A stretch of 64,000 nt of DNA from Cheiracanthium punctorium (GCA_038373885.1 JAWZYV010012528.1:358694-422693), one strand, 5' to 3'; counted from the stretch's first letter, positions 1 to 10,376 are shown. The notes: a model not told the origin generated them from the letters alone. Made by a program: numbers and translations.

Positions 1-134
1 AGACTTATGAGTTAAAACCATGAGCAATCGCCACGAAATGCTTTTATAATGTTTATTTTGCATTTGAAGCTTCTTCACAAGAAAAGTATGCTACTAAGTA
101 TACTTGCATACTTACTAAGTATATCAATGCAAGT

Positions 135-1468
135 ATGCTAAAAGTATACTTGCAGCGAAGACATTCGCTGCAAGTGCAAGTGAGTTCTTTCTTGATACAT
201 GGCATGAAGAAATCACCTGGACGACTTCACACGTGGAAGAATGTTGGAAAACTGGAGGAAGGGCGTAGTGTGATCAGTGTAGCTGAAGAGTTCGTAATCA
301 ACAAGAGTGCCGTTTTGCGCACTTGGAAAGCCTTCCAAACCATAGGTACAGCTGTTAGAAATATACGTGTGGTTGCCGCATCAGGAAAACAACTGCACTG
401 GATGACCGATATATCGTCCTGCAGGCAAAAAGAGCCCGAAACCAATCACCAAGCAATATAGCTTAGCAACTGTGTACAGTAACGGAACGACAAGTGTCAC
501 GGTTTACTATGTCCAGACGCCTTCCCAAAGGTGGCCTATTCGCCCACCGTCCTGAAAGTTTGCATCCCTTTGAAAGTTAGCCATCGGCGCCATCCTTTAG
601 TGCTGCAAGGAGCACAAAAACTGGACATCTCATCAATGGAGTCGTGTCCTCTTTACTGATGAGAGTCGTTTCAATGCCACAAGCGATTCTTAACTCCAGT
701 TGATTTGGAGAAAGTTCAAGACACGGTTTCATGAAAGTAATATCACGGAAAGAAACCGTTATGGTGGTCCTGGTGTTTTCGTCTGGGGAGGCATTATGCT
801 ACGGGCGGACTGAGATCCATTTTTTAGATAGAGATTCTGTAACCGGAGATCGCTATTGTCAGGAGGTGATCCTTCCCCATGTGCGTCCGTTCCGAGGTGC
901 CATTGGAGCAAACTTCGTTTATATGAATGACAATGTACGGCCACACCGGACTCCTGTTGTTCAGGAGTTACTGGAAACTGAAGATATCACTTGAATGGAC
1001 TGGCCAGCGTACTCCCCTGATTTAAATCTCATAGAACATGTGTGGGATGCCTTGGAGAGATGCCTTGCGGCACGATTACATCCTCCGGGGAACACTCAAC
1101 AACTGAAACAGATGCTGATTGAGGAATGGGCACTCTTACCTCAAGAACGGTTGGACAATCTGGTGCTGAGTATCGAGGAACGGTGCGAAGCAACCATTGT
1201 AATAACGGGAGGGCATATCCCATGGTAAGGAACATCTGCCTATTGATTTTCCCCTGGTACAAACAATCAATTGTAACAGTACTATGAGTTCCGTAAAGCT
1301 TTGTTTTTGTTTGATTCCGTACTGTATGCATTGTATTCATTTTTGTGCAACTATGCTTTCGTCATCGTTTAAATACAAAATGCGGTCGCTCATTTTTGAA
1401 TTTCATGTCTCGCAGATGATTTCTCGTGGCAAAAAGTACACCTGTTACTTAAGTTTTGCACACCAGTG
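135..1468 (+). mobile_element. Tc1-family DNA transposon, decayed
   Basis: This is a cut-and-paste transposon of the Tc1 group (TA target sites). The right end is readable: 1439-1468 is the complement of a CACTGGTGTGCAAAACTTAA-type terminal repeat and is followed by TA at 1469-1470. I could not find the matching left terminal repeat in bases 1-135, so the 5' end is either mutated, deleted or outside the window. The interior is a broken transposase gene listed separately. The left boundary given here is the start of the recognisable open frame, not a proven element end. Confidence 0.8.
168..1228 (+). pseudogene. Tc1-like transposase pseudogene (DD34E)
   Basis: The gene encoded a transposase that binds its terminal repeats and cuts and rejoins DNA in the nucleus. 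Visible order: an N-terminal paired helix-turn-helix region (SVISVAEEFVINKSAV near 270-320), a middle region with frame breaks, then the catalytic core. The catalytic acids can be placed: GAT at 658-660 within LFTDESRF, GAC at 929-931 within YMNDNVRPH, and GAA at 1034-1036 within SPDLNLIEHVWD. The last two are separated by 34 codons, the Tc1 signature. The frame is broken at least twice between 430 and 730, and a TGA at 992-994 interrupts the core just before the SPDLN motif. The gene is dead, but all three acidic codons survive, so decay looks moderate. The family assignment is firm; the exact start codon is not visible. Confidence 0.85.
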
Positions 1469-3362
1469 TATATTTCTGATTGTTAAAAAGGAAGATAAAA
1501 TGTGTGGTTGACTGAGTCCAAACTTAACCTAACTTTTACCGTGATGCAGGAATTTTATTTTGATGTTTATTTATTTACTTTTGACATTATTAATTAGATC
1601 ATACTTTGATGGTAACCACTAATTTTTATGCCACAGGTAAAGTTTTCAGAATTCAAGAGTTTCCATATTTCATGAGTATTTTGCGTAGAAGCCTCTACAA
1701 CATGAAAACCTATGAAAAATATTTTACATCTGTAGTCGGTGAAAGCCTTTCTCAGTTGAGGATTTATTAAACGGTGAAATCATAAATCACATAAAAGTCT
1801 ACTTTTACAAAACCTACATTCTAAAGAGTTAGGAAAAAAATTACTTTGAAATTTATTGTTGTCTCTAATGTGATAAATGCTAGATCGAAGCTTTAAAATC
1901 ATCTCAATATTTGTGTTAGGAACGTGAAACCTGGACTTAATTTTTATACAGTTAAAATGCATCTGAACAGTTGAAAGTGTTGTTACTTTAATGAAAATAT
2001 ATTAAACTCACACGTACAGTGTAGTGCATGAGAGAGTTTTCTTCTCTAAGTAAACTACATTTATATTTTTTTATATAGTATAAGATTTAATGTAAATACT
2101 TAAAAGAGTTATTAGAGTTGTTCGATGTTTTTAAAAAGAAAGAAATGAGTTCCCAAAAAAAGTAAATAGCTCAAAGGCAATGAGGAAAAAGAAGGAGAAA
2201 ATACAAATTGCAGATTGAAAAAAGCAAATGTTTGAAACTGAGAGCCATAAAAAAAGTTTATTTGAGAAAAAAAAAATAGTCAAATACAACGTTGGTGATC
2301 GTCAGAAGAAAAACAGGTTGGATTTATAAAGATAGTTACAAAGAAATCTCAAAAAGAAGACTAGATAAAAAAGAAATCAGATAGTAGACACAGATTTTTT
2401 TTTTCTATAACGTTCCAAAATTATACTTTTTTCTTCTGTTTAATATAATAAAACGTTACTTTAAAGGAAATTTTTATGTTATAAAATGTATATTCAACTC
2501 TCGATAATTTGTAGTGACTTTTGACATTATATAAAAAATATGTAGGAGGGCTGGTTTTACAGTGAAGGCACCCTACTTTTGCTTTGCACATTATGATTTA
2601 TTTTTATAGATTTCTAATGAAAATTCACTTTCTTTATTAGACTACTGCGAAGAAATAAAAAGAAATAAATGAACTTGTAATTGCACTGATAAATGTTATA
2701 AACCGTTTCAGGTTCTGAAGATAGGAAGTTATTCGTTTCCTGATTTTTAATAAGAATTAAGTCAGCCTCCATTTAATTTTAGGCTCAGAAACTATTTCTC
2801 ATAAGCCAATCCGTGAAAATAGTTATGATCATGACTAATAATTATTCTATAAAATTTCTTTCCCAGGTTGCATTTTTCTATAATTAATTACTTTCTTACG
2901 GATTACAAAGTATATTAGACTGATTTTATTAGAAATATTATTGAAGGATCTACTAGTTAGATAATTTAAAACATTTTCGTATGTGCATCATAAATGAGTA
3001 AAGTTTTCTGACTGGATTATTCCAAAACCGATTTTTTAACATATTGTCCATAAAAAAAATTCTTTACTAGCAAACATTGAACTTTTTAGTTCGTGAAGAA
3101 AGGGTGCTTCGAAACCTTAAACTGAAATTAATGTATTTTTCTTTTTCAGTAGTTCCGATGGACGTATTTCGTTAAAACGTGGTAAAGACGTTACCAAGTT
3201 TTAACGAAATTTACCAAGTAAAACCGTGGAAAAAGAAATCTGCGATAAAAAAAGTATTTTAAAGTTAGACCGATTAATCGCACTTTTCACAAACCAAGGT
3301 CGTTATGCGAATTTAGAGCATTTTAAAACGCCAGTAGTCAAAGTATGATCATTCTTCACCAT
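1469..3362. other. AT-rich stretch without a recognisable gene
   Basis: No long open frame and no recognisable protein similarity on either strand. The sequence is A- and T-rich with many short homopolymers. A short hairpin at 3168-3208 (stem TTCGTTAAAAC.TGGTAA against its complement, 4-base loop) is the only structure I see. Confidence 0.6.
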
Positions 3363-3923
3363 GCCTTTAGAGAAAAGCAAACTTTAATGGTCAAGTTGTT
3401 TAATGTAAACGGCGGTAATTAATCAGCAGTACAGAGAAAATATCGGCGCTTGAAAAGCATACGAGAAGGGCCTATGTCGAGCCAGGCTATGAAAAATATG
3501 ATTAATAAATTTTAAGAGAATGTAGGATTCGGCGTGTTTCATGGAAGAGAACGGAAGTGGATTTCAAATGAATCTGAAGAAAAAGTGGATCTTCCCGCGA
3601 TCAAGAGTTCTTTACCCAATATTCTACAGCAAGTGCTTGAGCGGTGTCTCGTGATTTTTTTTTTCTCTTGGTGGACAGTAAGAAAGGTTTCACGACCCAT
3701 TGTAAAGCGGTGTCCATCAAATATCCACGTTCTGCAAGAGCTGTTCATTGTAGATGCGAAAAAACGGATGAATTTTGCTACCTGTCATTTGGCCATAGTA
3801 GCCGATGACAATGACCTTAGAGTAGTTACCTTTACATTTGGTAAAATGTCTTCGGTCGAGGCGCATTTTACCAAATGTAAATGTAAAAGGTGGATCGAAA
3901 AGCATAAGGAATTTTTCTTTTAA
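3363..3923 (+). pseudogene. Mariner-like transposase remnant with DUF4817-type HTH N-terminus
   Basis: One frame from 3363 shows a helix-turn-helix segment typical of arthropod transposases (EKQTLMVKLFNVNGGN, then YRRLKSIREGPMSSQAMKN), followed from 3534 by a linker (HGRERKWISNESEEKV), a second HTH-like part (WWTVRKVSRPIVKR, IHVLQELF, AKKRMNFAT) and the beginning of the catalytic core (SVEAHFTKC, resembling the usual DEAHF motif). In-frame TAA codons near 3420 and 3512 and a T-run insertion near 3655-3665 break it, and the rest of the catalytic domain is missing. The match to the DUF4817/mariner-like group rests on remembered family pattern, not a search. A quasi-palindrome at 3831-3885 covers the core start. 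The protein cannot be functional. Confidence 0.65.
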
Positions 3924-4138
3924 ATTAATTTTGGCGTAGGGTGATAAAGCTGCGTATAAAACATTTTAGATTACATGTTTTTTTAATTGAAATCCATCCC
4001 TACATCTTCCGGTGAACGAAGTGTCGGAAAAGTGTAAAATTGAAGATAAAATTTGCGAAATTAAAAAGAAAATAATAATAACAATCGAAACTGATGATGA
4101 CACAGGGTCATAAAGTTGTGTATTGGGTACATCAGTTT

Positions 4139-4172
<34 letters not shown>
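4139..4172. repeat. (CA)n-(TA)n microsatellite
   Basis: A short run of CA dinucleotides passes directly into a run of TA dinucleotides. It abuts the candidate LTR that follows, so it may lie at or near that element's edge. Confidence 0.9.
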
Positions 4173-4409
4173 GAATGAAATATAACAGCGTGAGACAGAG
4201 CAGGAGGGGCGAGGCGGCTCGGTCAGAACACGGGCTTTGAACTCGGAGTTGGGCATCGTTGTAAAGACCGGCCGCCCGCTGCTGGAACTTGGTAGCCGGG
4301 CCGACGCTAAGGCAGGACGGTGTACTTGGGCTGAAGCTGTAGGCGTATGGAATGAACCACTTCGGGACTACGAAAACATATTTTTATTTAGTTTTCACAC
4401 AAATTTACA
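4173..4409 (+). repeat. Candidate LTR of a Gypsy-type retrotransposon
   Basis: This GC-richer block stands out from the AT-rich flanks. It contains a TATA-like GAAATATAAC near the start, a GC-rich middle, then an AT-rich stretch ending in TTTACA at 4409. It is followed directly by TGGCGACTGAAG, which looks like a primer-binding site (these begin TGG, complementary to the tRNA 3' CCA end). That arrangement resembles the 3' end of an LTR joined to a PBS. No internal retrotransposon coding follows and no second LTR is in the window. It could instead be a GC-rich exon or unrelated repeat; the call rests on layout only. Confidence 0.35.
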
Positions 4410-4478
4410 TGGCGACTGAAGTCACGAAAAATCCCCTCTCCGAGCTGCGTTTCAAAATATATAAACTCGGATAACGTG

Positions 4479-4679
4479 TTGTATGAAGTATCACATGTTC
4501 CAAAAAAGGTGCATTTATTTATTATTAAAATGCCCAGGTCTCCTAGTCTCAGGAAATTCTTGCGAGGTGTGGTTCCAGAAGACCGTGAGAAAGAGGGGAC
4601 ATATATTACTTGCGTTTTAATTTTAAATTTAGATCCTGATAAAAATCCTTTGTTTGAAACGAAAGTTACTACGCCCTAA
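4479..4679 (+). other. Unrecognised short open frame, probably not a gene
   Basis: A 67-codon open frame beginning near 4476 shows nothing I recognise. It follows the candidate LTR/PBS and could be random. The product would be basic and proline-containing (PRSPSLRKFLRGVVPED). No splice or regulatory context supports it. Confidence 0.1.
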
Positions 4680-4731
4680 AGAATTTCGAAGCAAGCTAAT
4701 AGAAATGAATTTTTATATGTCATCCTGTCAT

Positions 4732-4741
4732 ATATATATGT

Positions 4742-4802
<61 letters not shown>
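4732..4802. repeat. (TA)n microsatellite
   Basis: Nearly uninterrupted alternating TA over about 70 bases, with TATACATG interruptions at the left. Length is likely polymorphic. Confidence 0.95.
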
Positions 4803-4807
<5 letters not shown>

Positions 4808-4954
4808 TTAATTATTTAATTCGCTTCATATCTAAAGTATCAAAAATTGTAAAGTAAATAATTATTTTTTTTAATTTTGAAGAGTACTCAAGTATTGAAG
4901 TAAAATCATAAATAATATTTATAATAATTTCATATTGATATATGAAGTTTTTTT

Positions 4955-5103
4955 CGAATGGTCGGGATCTTGCTCATCAAGCATTTTGCTACTAATAAGG
5001 CCCAGAATTACTGGCCTGGGAGCACCCAATAGTCAGCCATCGTTACCCCGTATGAAGGGACGGACAAGTTAATATCCATGCCCAAGCCGGAATTTGAACG
5101 CCG
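4955..5103 (-). repeat. tRNA-derived SINE, truncated at its tRNA head
   Basis: This copy matches the fuller SINE at 36015-36229 across TGCTCATCAAGCATTTTG, a TACTAATAAGGCCC block, GTATGAAGGGACGGACAAGTT, and the start of the B-box region (GGAATTTGAACGCC, a degraded GATTCGAAC). The element reads on the minus strand. It breaks off soon after the degenerate B-box, so the A-box and 5' end are missing. It is a dead copy. Confidence 0.75.
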
Positions 5104-5832
5104 TGCAACTTTTGTTAAATTTTGCAAAAAGAAATTATTTTCTAACAAATATTAATAAAAAGTTATAGAAATTTAAAAAAAAACAGATTGGAAGTGTAAG
5201 TTATAACAATTTATAATTTTGCAACCCCAAAAACTAAATTTAATATTTATGAATATTTAAAGCAATTTTCGAATTTAAAAAATAGACTTATTCATAGAAG
5301 CAAACGTATTCCTAAAAACAGCTGTAAATATTTCGTCACCAATTAAGAGTATTAATTTAGAATACTTAACCTGAGCTTTGGGAAAAAACCAAACTTCTAA
5401 GGATGTACTTGTTTAAGAATATTTACACTGTAATGTAATTAATATTTACCTATCTGTGCTAAAAAACAGCTAATTGTTCAGATATCAATGATTAGTTTAA
5501 TGTTAAAAGTAATTTCAAATTACTAATGTGAACAAATGTGTTTACAAATGTTAAATGTAAGTTTATACATTAAAGAGTTAGCATTATAATGTAATTATTC
5601 AAGACAGAATATGTGTAATCTTTCTTTTTGCCCCAATAAATCGTTCACGTTGCATGTGACACTAACTAATCCATGCATCGTGTCTCCGTTAACAGCCAAT
5701 TAAACTAGATTGACAGCCTGTTTTATGATATAGGATATCAGAGAAAAGACACGAAAATAATGCTACGGAGACAGATGTTAATGAGCAGAAACACCAGCTA
5801 ATTTTAAACATGAAATTACTAAAGTATAAACC
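5104..5832. other. AT-rich stretch without a recognisable gene
   Basis: Short A/T homopolymers and no supported open frame. The last eight bases (5825-5832, TATAAACC) are the left target duplication of the MITE that follows. Confidence 0.6.
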
Positions 5833-5999
5833 AAGTGGCGTAGCCAAGGGGGGGATAGGGGGGTCATAACCCCCTCCCATGAAGAATTTTTTGCCATAAA
5901 ATGTATATTCTTCACTGCCTTATCACACACCCGTGATATATGTGAGTTGCAGAAGTCGTAACACCCCCTCCCCATGAAAAATTTCTGGCTACGCCACTG
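5833..5999. mobile_element. hAT-type MITE (family B, copy 1)
   Basis: A 167-bp non-autonomous element with ends (A)AGTGGCGTAGCC and GGCTACGCCACTG, flanked by the perfect 8-bp direct repeat TATAAACC (5825-5832 and 6000-6007). CAGTGGCG-like tips with 8-bp target duplications are the hAT pattern. The interior holds G and C runs near each end, which pair when the element folds back. Three more copies are in this window. Confidence 0.9.
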
Positions 6000-6007
6000 T
6001 ATAAACC

Positions 6008-6618
6008 TAAATTTTTTAAAAAATTGTGTAGATTTTTGACGTTATCCAGCTAACTCGCTATCGCAAACATTTCTGTTTCAATGAAAAAGGTATGCATTAT
6101 AATGGTCTTTAAAATTATACTATAAAGGTTAATACATTTCCATCGTCATGAAATTTGACTTAATCTATTATGAAAATTGGTGGTGTAAAACGTTTGCGAA
6201 GAAGAAAATTGTAAAGGACCATGTTTTTCGCCGTTGATTTCCGGCACATGTGTTTCGTTTCAAATCAAATTTTATTTTTAAGAGCGTTCATCAATGTTCT
6301 AAGAAAAAAGTGGGTGTTAGCATTGGAAAAATATGAAGTTTTTTCATTGTAATCTTAAACGTGAGATCTTGCTTCAAGTCTACCTTCAAGTAACAATGTC
6401 TAAAATTTCCATTCGATTGATTGAGCGGATAGTCCGATAAAGTTACATATATCGGGGAAGGCTTTAATTTATCATCATCCTGCATATATGCACCAAAACC
6501 ACATGCAAGTTTCAACCGTTAGTCCTAGGTGCATACTTCCTATCCCAGAAAGGGTCAATATTATATGCAGTGATGGTATTAAAAGTTCGAAAAAAATTAG
6601 TTAAAATAAACACTATCT
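6008..6618. other. AT-rich stretch without a recognisable gene
   Basis: No recognisable coding or repeat structure. The short open frames on the minus strand near 6300-6500 look random. Confidence 0.5.
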
Positions 6619-6930
6619 ACCCAAGCAGCACGACTGTTTTGCAAACGATTGGCCAAACATCGATTTGATTGTGATTTGTTCGGTCATATTATAAGAATAT
6701 CATAATAACATTGGCCCATCATCGCTTCCGATATTAAAATTTTGTCCTCAGAACGCGACATCGTCATCTGTTTGGCGCGACGTCGCCTTGCGATGCTAAA
6801 TTTCCGACATCATAAGCAGATTTCGGAATTTGTTTGGGGCGATATCGACCGACGATCACTTAAAAACTGGCCGCTAATCGTTCAGGGTTTGATATCGGCC
6901 CAAATTCGCTTCGAAATTACTTAACAGATG
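6619..6930. repeat. Dispersed GGCGAT-rich repeat (family D, fragment)
   Basis: It begins with ACCCAAGCAGCA (6619-6630), the exact complement of TGCTGCTTGGGT at 26078-26089. It carries the same kind of motifs as that locus: ATTGGCCAAACATCG, TTTGGCGCGACGTCGCC and CGACCGACGATCA. This points to one repeat family in opposite orientation at the two loci. The right edge is uncertain because no opposite terminal repeat is visible. Confidence 0.55.
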
Positions 6931-7022
6931 GCGCTGCGGAATCTGGGACATTTTACTTCTTTTCAGTGGCAACGGGTGCGGCTCGGCCGGTGTTTACTGT
7001 TTAGGTGCTTTCTTCGAATTAG
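6923..7022 (+). other. Candidate first exon with a strong splice donor
   Basis: A GC-richer island contains ATGGCGCTGCGG in an open frame that runs into AGG|GTAAGTT at 7023, a near-consensus 5' splice site. A polypyrimidine-AG (TTCTTTTCAG) at about 6958-6967 could alternatively be an acceptor. No downstream exon was identified, and the ATGGCGCT motif may belong to a repeat. It could be the 5' end of a host gene or chance. Confidence 0.2.
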
Positions 7023-7029
7023 GGTAAGT

Positions 7030-7610
7030 TATTTCTTTTACTATTTTCTGATTTTTTTGTTTGTTGAAATATTGCTTTAATGATCCTATTGAAACAACTT
7101 AAAAAGTATCATTTAATAGATCGGTACAGCTTTATCCTTTATAATGAAGTGTGGTTGATGCTCTGAGTACGCATTGTACCGCCATTTTAAGTAATTCAAA
7201 GTTATGGTAAATATTTCTATTTTAACAATGTTCGACCGTCATTAGAGCATTACACGTAACGTAAAATTCTGAGGGGGAAGTACAGTTGAGTATATTTAGC
7301 GTAAAGGAATTTACTTTCTAAGCAGTTCGACGAGGAAGTTGCTTCATTAAAGCTAATCTTAGTATAATAATTTAAAATATACAAATGACACCTTTTCTAG
7401 TATCATAATAGCGTTTGTGATGCCAGCTAAAAGAATGCATCCTAAAATCATAAAATATGTTTGTTTATATTTTGGTTCAGTTAGCATATAACAACACAGT
7501 TTTAGTAGTAAAGTTATTTATTTTCCACCACCATCAACCACTCTTTTCATTTAAAAAAATAAAAGAGTGGTCTATCCATATTCTATATCTAGCTTTACAA
7601 ATTTTACATA
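7030..7610. other. AT-rich stretch without a recognisable gene
   Basis: If the preceding splice donor is real, this would be intron. I see no acceptor-exon-donor unit or coding similarity. Confidence 0.4.
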
Positions 7611-7618
7611 ATTGTGTG

Positions 7619-7791
7619 CAGTGGCGTATACAGGGGAGGGGGGGGTTCAACACCCTGCTATTGTCAAAATTTTTTTTACAAAATGTCCATAAGTTTTGAA
7701 TTTTTAACTTAAATATTACGCATTTTAATACAAAGTTATGTCTATAACCTTCCCACCCCCACCCCTTGAAGGAAGTCTGCATACGCCACTG
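7619..7791. mobile_element. hAT-type MITE with CAGTGGCGTAT ends
   Basis: The 173-bp element has terminal inverted repeats CAGTGGCGTATAC / CATACGCCACTG. The flanking 8-mers ATTGTGTG (7611-7618) and ATTTTGTG (7792-7799) differ at one base. A G-run near the left end and C-runs near the right end are complementary. It shares its tips with family B but has a different interior. Confidence 0.85.
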
Positions 7792-7924
7792 ATTTTGTGC
7801 TACTTTGATTCCAAACTACTACAATAAGTAAAGAACTGATTGCTTAAACACAATGATTTCCTTACAAAGTGGCTGTTCAGGCAGATGGCTCTATCAGGAC
7901 ACAGGCTATTCCCATTCTTCAGTG

Positions 7925-8088
7925 CAGGGCCATACCCAGGAAAAAGTTTTTTTGGGGGGGGGCAACCAAATGGTGAAAAAGGTGAATTTTTCACAAAAAA
8001 CTTCATCATTATTATTTTGCTAACAAAATTTAAAATTTCAGAGGGGGGGACCAGACACCCTGGTCCCCCCACCCTGGGCACAGCCTTG
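7925..8088. mobile_element. hAT-type MITE (family C, copy 1)
   Basis: A 164-bp element with ends CAGGGCCATACCC and a GGGCACAGCCTTG counterpart. Flanking 8-mers CTTCAGTG (7917-7924) and CTACAGTG (8089-8096) match at seven of eight positions. The interior shares TTCATCATTATTATTTT and TAACAAAATTTAAAATTTC with copies near 50.8 and 61.7 kb. Confidence 0.8.
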
Positions 8089-8468
8089 CTACAGTGTATA
8101 TTTAAATTATTAAAATAATAACGTTTTAAAATTGTATGTTTAATTAGAGATCTAAAAACATGAAAACAAATTTAGGTATTACATATTATCGTGGCGGTCC
8201 GCCAAGACGAGTGATTTTTTTGCCAATAGAAGTGCTGGGCATATGAAATTACTAATGGTTTTGAATACGATTGGTAACAGTTTGGCAACTCATTTGATGG
8301 AAAAATAGTGTGGTGGGAATGACTGCCGGGATAATACATAAGTACCCAAATTTAATCCAAAACATCAGTATATTAAAAATTTCTGGCAAGCCCAAGTCCG
8401 AAGGCAATCTTGCATTACAGAGAGAGAGCCTGGGCGAGGTTTGGACTTGGGCTGAGCCTGTCTCATAT

Positions 8469-8570
8469 CCAGCAGGGCTCAAAAATTGCCCCACATGCCC
8501 GGGGCATGTAAAAATTAAAATCAGGCATGCATTTTTTCCCTTACATGCCCGACCCGGCATGTAAAAATAA
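8469..8570. repeat. Possible hAT terminus with subterminal palindromes
   Basis: A CAGGGCTCAAAAATTGCC start is followed by the palindrome ACATGCCCGGGGCATGT and a second, looser one (ACATGCCCGACCCGGCATGT). CAGGG plus short subterminal palindromes is common in hAT elements. I found no matching opposite end, so the extent is unknown. Confidence 0.4.
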
Positions 8571-9190
8571 CCAAATGAGTAACAGGCAAAATTAACAAAT
8601 ATTCAACTACTTATAGAAATAATGCTTTGTGCATCTTCCTGATAGATAGTATCAAGGGCGGTTCCAGAGTTGCAGTCTGGGAGGGGTAATGATATTTTAC
8701 ACTTTTATATAAACTCGGTGCCACAGAGAATTGGTGACTACTACCAGGGGGCGCACATTGGAAAGGGGACCTCTTTGACTGCACAATATGTTTCATATAT
8801 GCAAATAAAATTAATAAATCATTAAATGTGAAATAAATGTTTTATTAATCATATAATTAATGAAGTATATAAATACTGAAAATAACAACATTGCATCTTT
8901 GACCCCATCGATCAACATTATTGTTCCGCCCCCCACTACAGATGAGATGGGCTCCAGCTCTGTAATTTGCGATTGTGAATTTCCTATGCAGAAATATTTT
9001 TCACTTCCGTTCACATGGCGGTTGCCAAGCAAAAGTGACTGTCGCCAACCATCTTGCACAGTCGGCAAAGTCTTTTAACACATTAAAATTGCACATATAT
9101 TCTACTAACAAAAACATTAAAACAAAATACACCATCCATATTTAACCAAAAAAAAGTCTGCAAATTCAGTAACAGGCAATTTGAAATGAG
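8571..9190. other. No recognisable gene
   Basis: AT-rich sequence with one possible MITE scrap near 8655-8770 (AAGGGCGGTTCCAG and a GGGGGCGCAC). The antiparallel open frames at 8811-9078 overlap each other and show nothing I recognise. Confidence 0.45.
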
Positions 9191-9394
9191 CAAACAGTGG
9201 ACCGTTTTTAACTAAAAAAACTACAGTGGATTAAGCAACCTAGTTGTACAGATAATGTAAACTAGGCAAACACTGTCCTGTTTTCAACTCAAAAAAACAT
9301 CAGTGGATTAAACAACCCAGTTGTACAGCTAATGTAAACTCTGCAAACACTGTCCCGTTTACAACTAAAAAAAGCATCAGTGAATTGAACAACC
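9191..9394. repeat. ~78-bp tandem repeat, about 2.7 units
   Basis: Units share GCAAACACTGTCC, a CAACTAAAAAAA block, CATCAGTGGATTAA and CAACCTAGTTGTACAG. The last unit is cut at AACAACCTA by the family A MITE. The missing GTTGTACA continues on the other side at 10038, which reconstructs the empty site. Confidence 0.85.
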
Positions 9395-9396
9395 TA

Positions 9397-10035
9397 TACT
9401 TCGCTCGCGCCTAACCTGATAGCGTTGGGAAAGCTACAGCGACCGATTTACAGCTTTTTTGTATTACTCCGAGAATTCGCTCTTTGACTTGCTTGGTGTA
9501 AGTGCCACAGCTGGCTATTAATCTATTATTTGGCACAGAACAGTTCCTTAACGGTATAGGGGCTTCCTCCGCTTCCGACCTTCTTTCTCCCCTACACGCG
9601 GCAATTCGTCCGATGCAGTTGGGCAGGGGTCTAAAAAATGCACTATTAGCAGTACCGTACAACAAAAGAAAAGAATGTGGAGTGGAATTGCGGGGTGGGG
9701 GAGCTTTGGCGAAATCGGGGGTTGCCTGGTCACTGTCAAAACCTGTGGTCAAGGCTGAATTTTTCGCCAAGAGTGTGAAAGTTCTAATTGGTGGAATGTG
9801 TTCAATGACGATGTACGAGCGGTTTATTGTTAACTCCTTAAAATTGCAAATGTTTCTATACTAAGTGTTCATACAAACAGTAGTTTGTTAAACTGAGTAT
9901 CATTTGAATGATTTTAGAAAAAAAATTAAAAACTATCGACTTAAAATCCGCAAAAATGTGCAAACTATATCTTTTTGCGGATTCACACTTCATTCTACCT
10001 TTGGCAATACTGTCAAGTTAGGCGCGATTCTACTA
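9397..10035. mobile_element. TA-flanked MITE, family A, copy 1
   Basis: A 639-bp non-coding element. The left end TACTTCGCTCGCGCCTAACC and the complement of the right end (TAGTAGAATCGCGCCTAACT) align imperfectly as terminal inverted repeats. TA lies on both sides (9395-9396, 10036-10037), and the interrupted tandem repeat confirms TA as the target duplication. The interior is shared with the copy spanning 12226-18856. The overlapping opposite-strand open frames at 9411-9864 follow the element's GC-rich half and are not credible genes. A TA target suggests mobilisation by a Tc1/mariner- or pogo-like transposase. Confidence 0.85.
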
Positions 10036-10220
10036 TAGTTGTACACCTCATAAGAAGGCAGTATGATTAGAATAGCACGTAAATAGCACTTACGACAACA
10101 TAAAAACATCAAATATCAATTTAAAATTCACATTAAAAACCTTAAACATTGCAAGTATTTGTTAAAAAAAAGCACTTACCTTTATTTTTTTGAATTAACC
10201 GCTCAGAAATGTTTCTAATA

Positions 10221-10376
10221 CACACCGGCTTATAATGTAACACCAGCATGCTTTCTTTTATTTAGTTTTATATTGACACTACATTTCTAACAAATACTCA
10301 CACCGGCTGATAATGTAAAACCAACATGCTTCCTTTTATTTAGCTTTATATTCATACTATATTTCTAACAAACACA
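10221..10376. repeat. 78-bp tandem duplication, two units
   Basis: CACACCGGCT at 10221 recurs at 10299. The two units share the TTTATTTAG / TTTATATT / TTTCTAACAAA blocks with few differences. It is unrelated in sequence to the 78-bp repeat at 9191. Confidence 0.85.

Noticed and set aside
4479..4679. Small basic protein gene after the candidate LTR
   Set aside because: Too short, unrecognised and without supporting context; kept only as a low-confidence note.
8252..8564. Antiparallel open frames of 102 and 84 codons
   Set aside because: They cross a palindromic hAT-like terminus, and I see no recognisable domain.
9411..9864. Opposing 119- and 120-codon open frames
   Set aside because: They lie within a non-coding MITE. 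They overlap on opposite strands and are not kept open in the second copy of the family.
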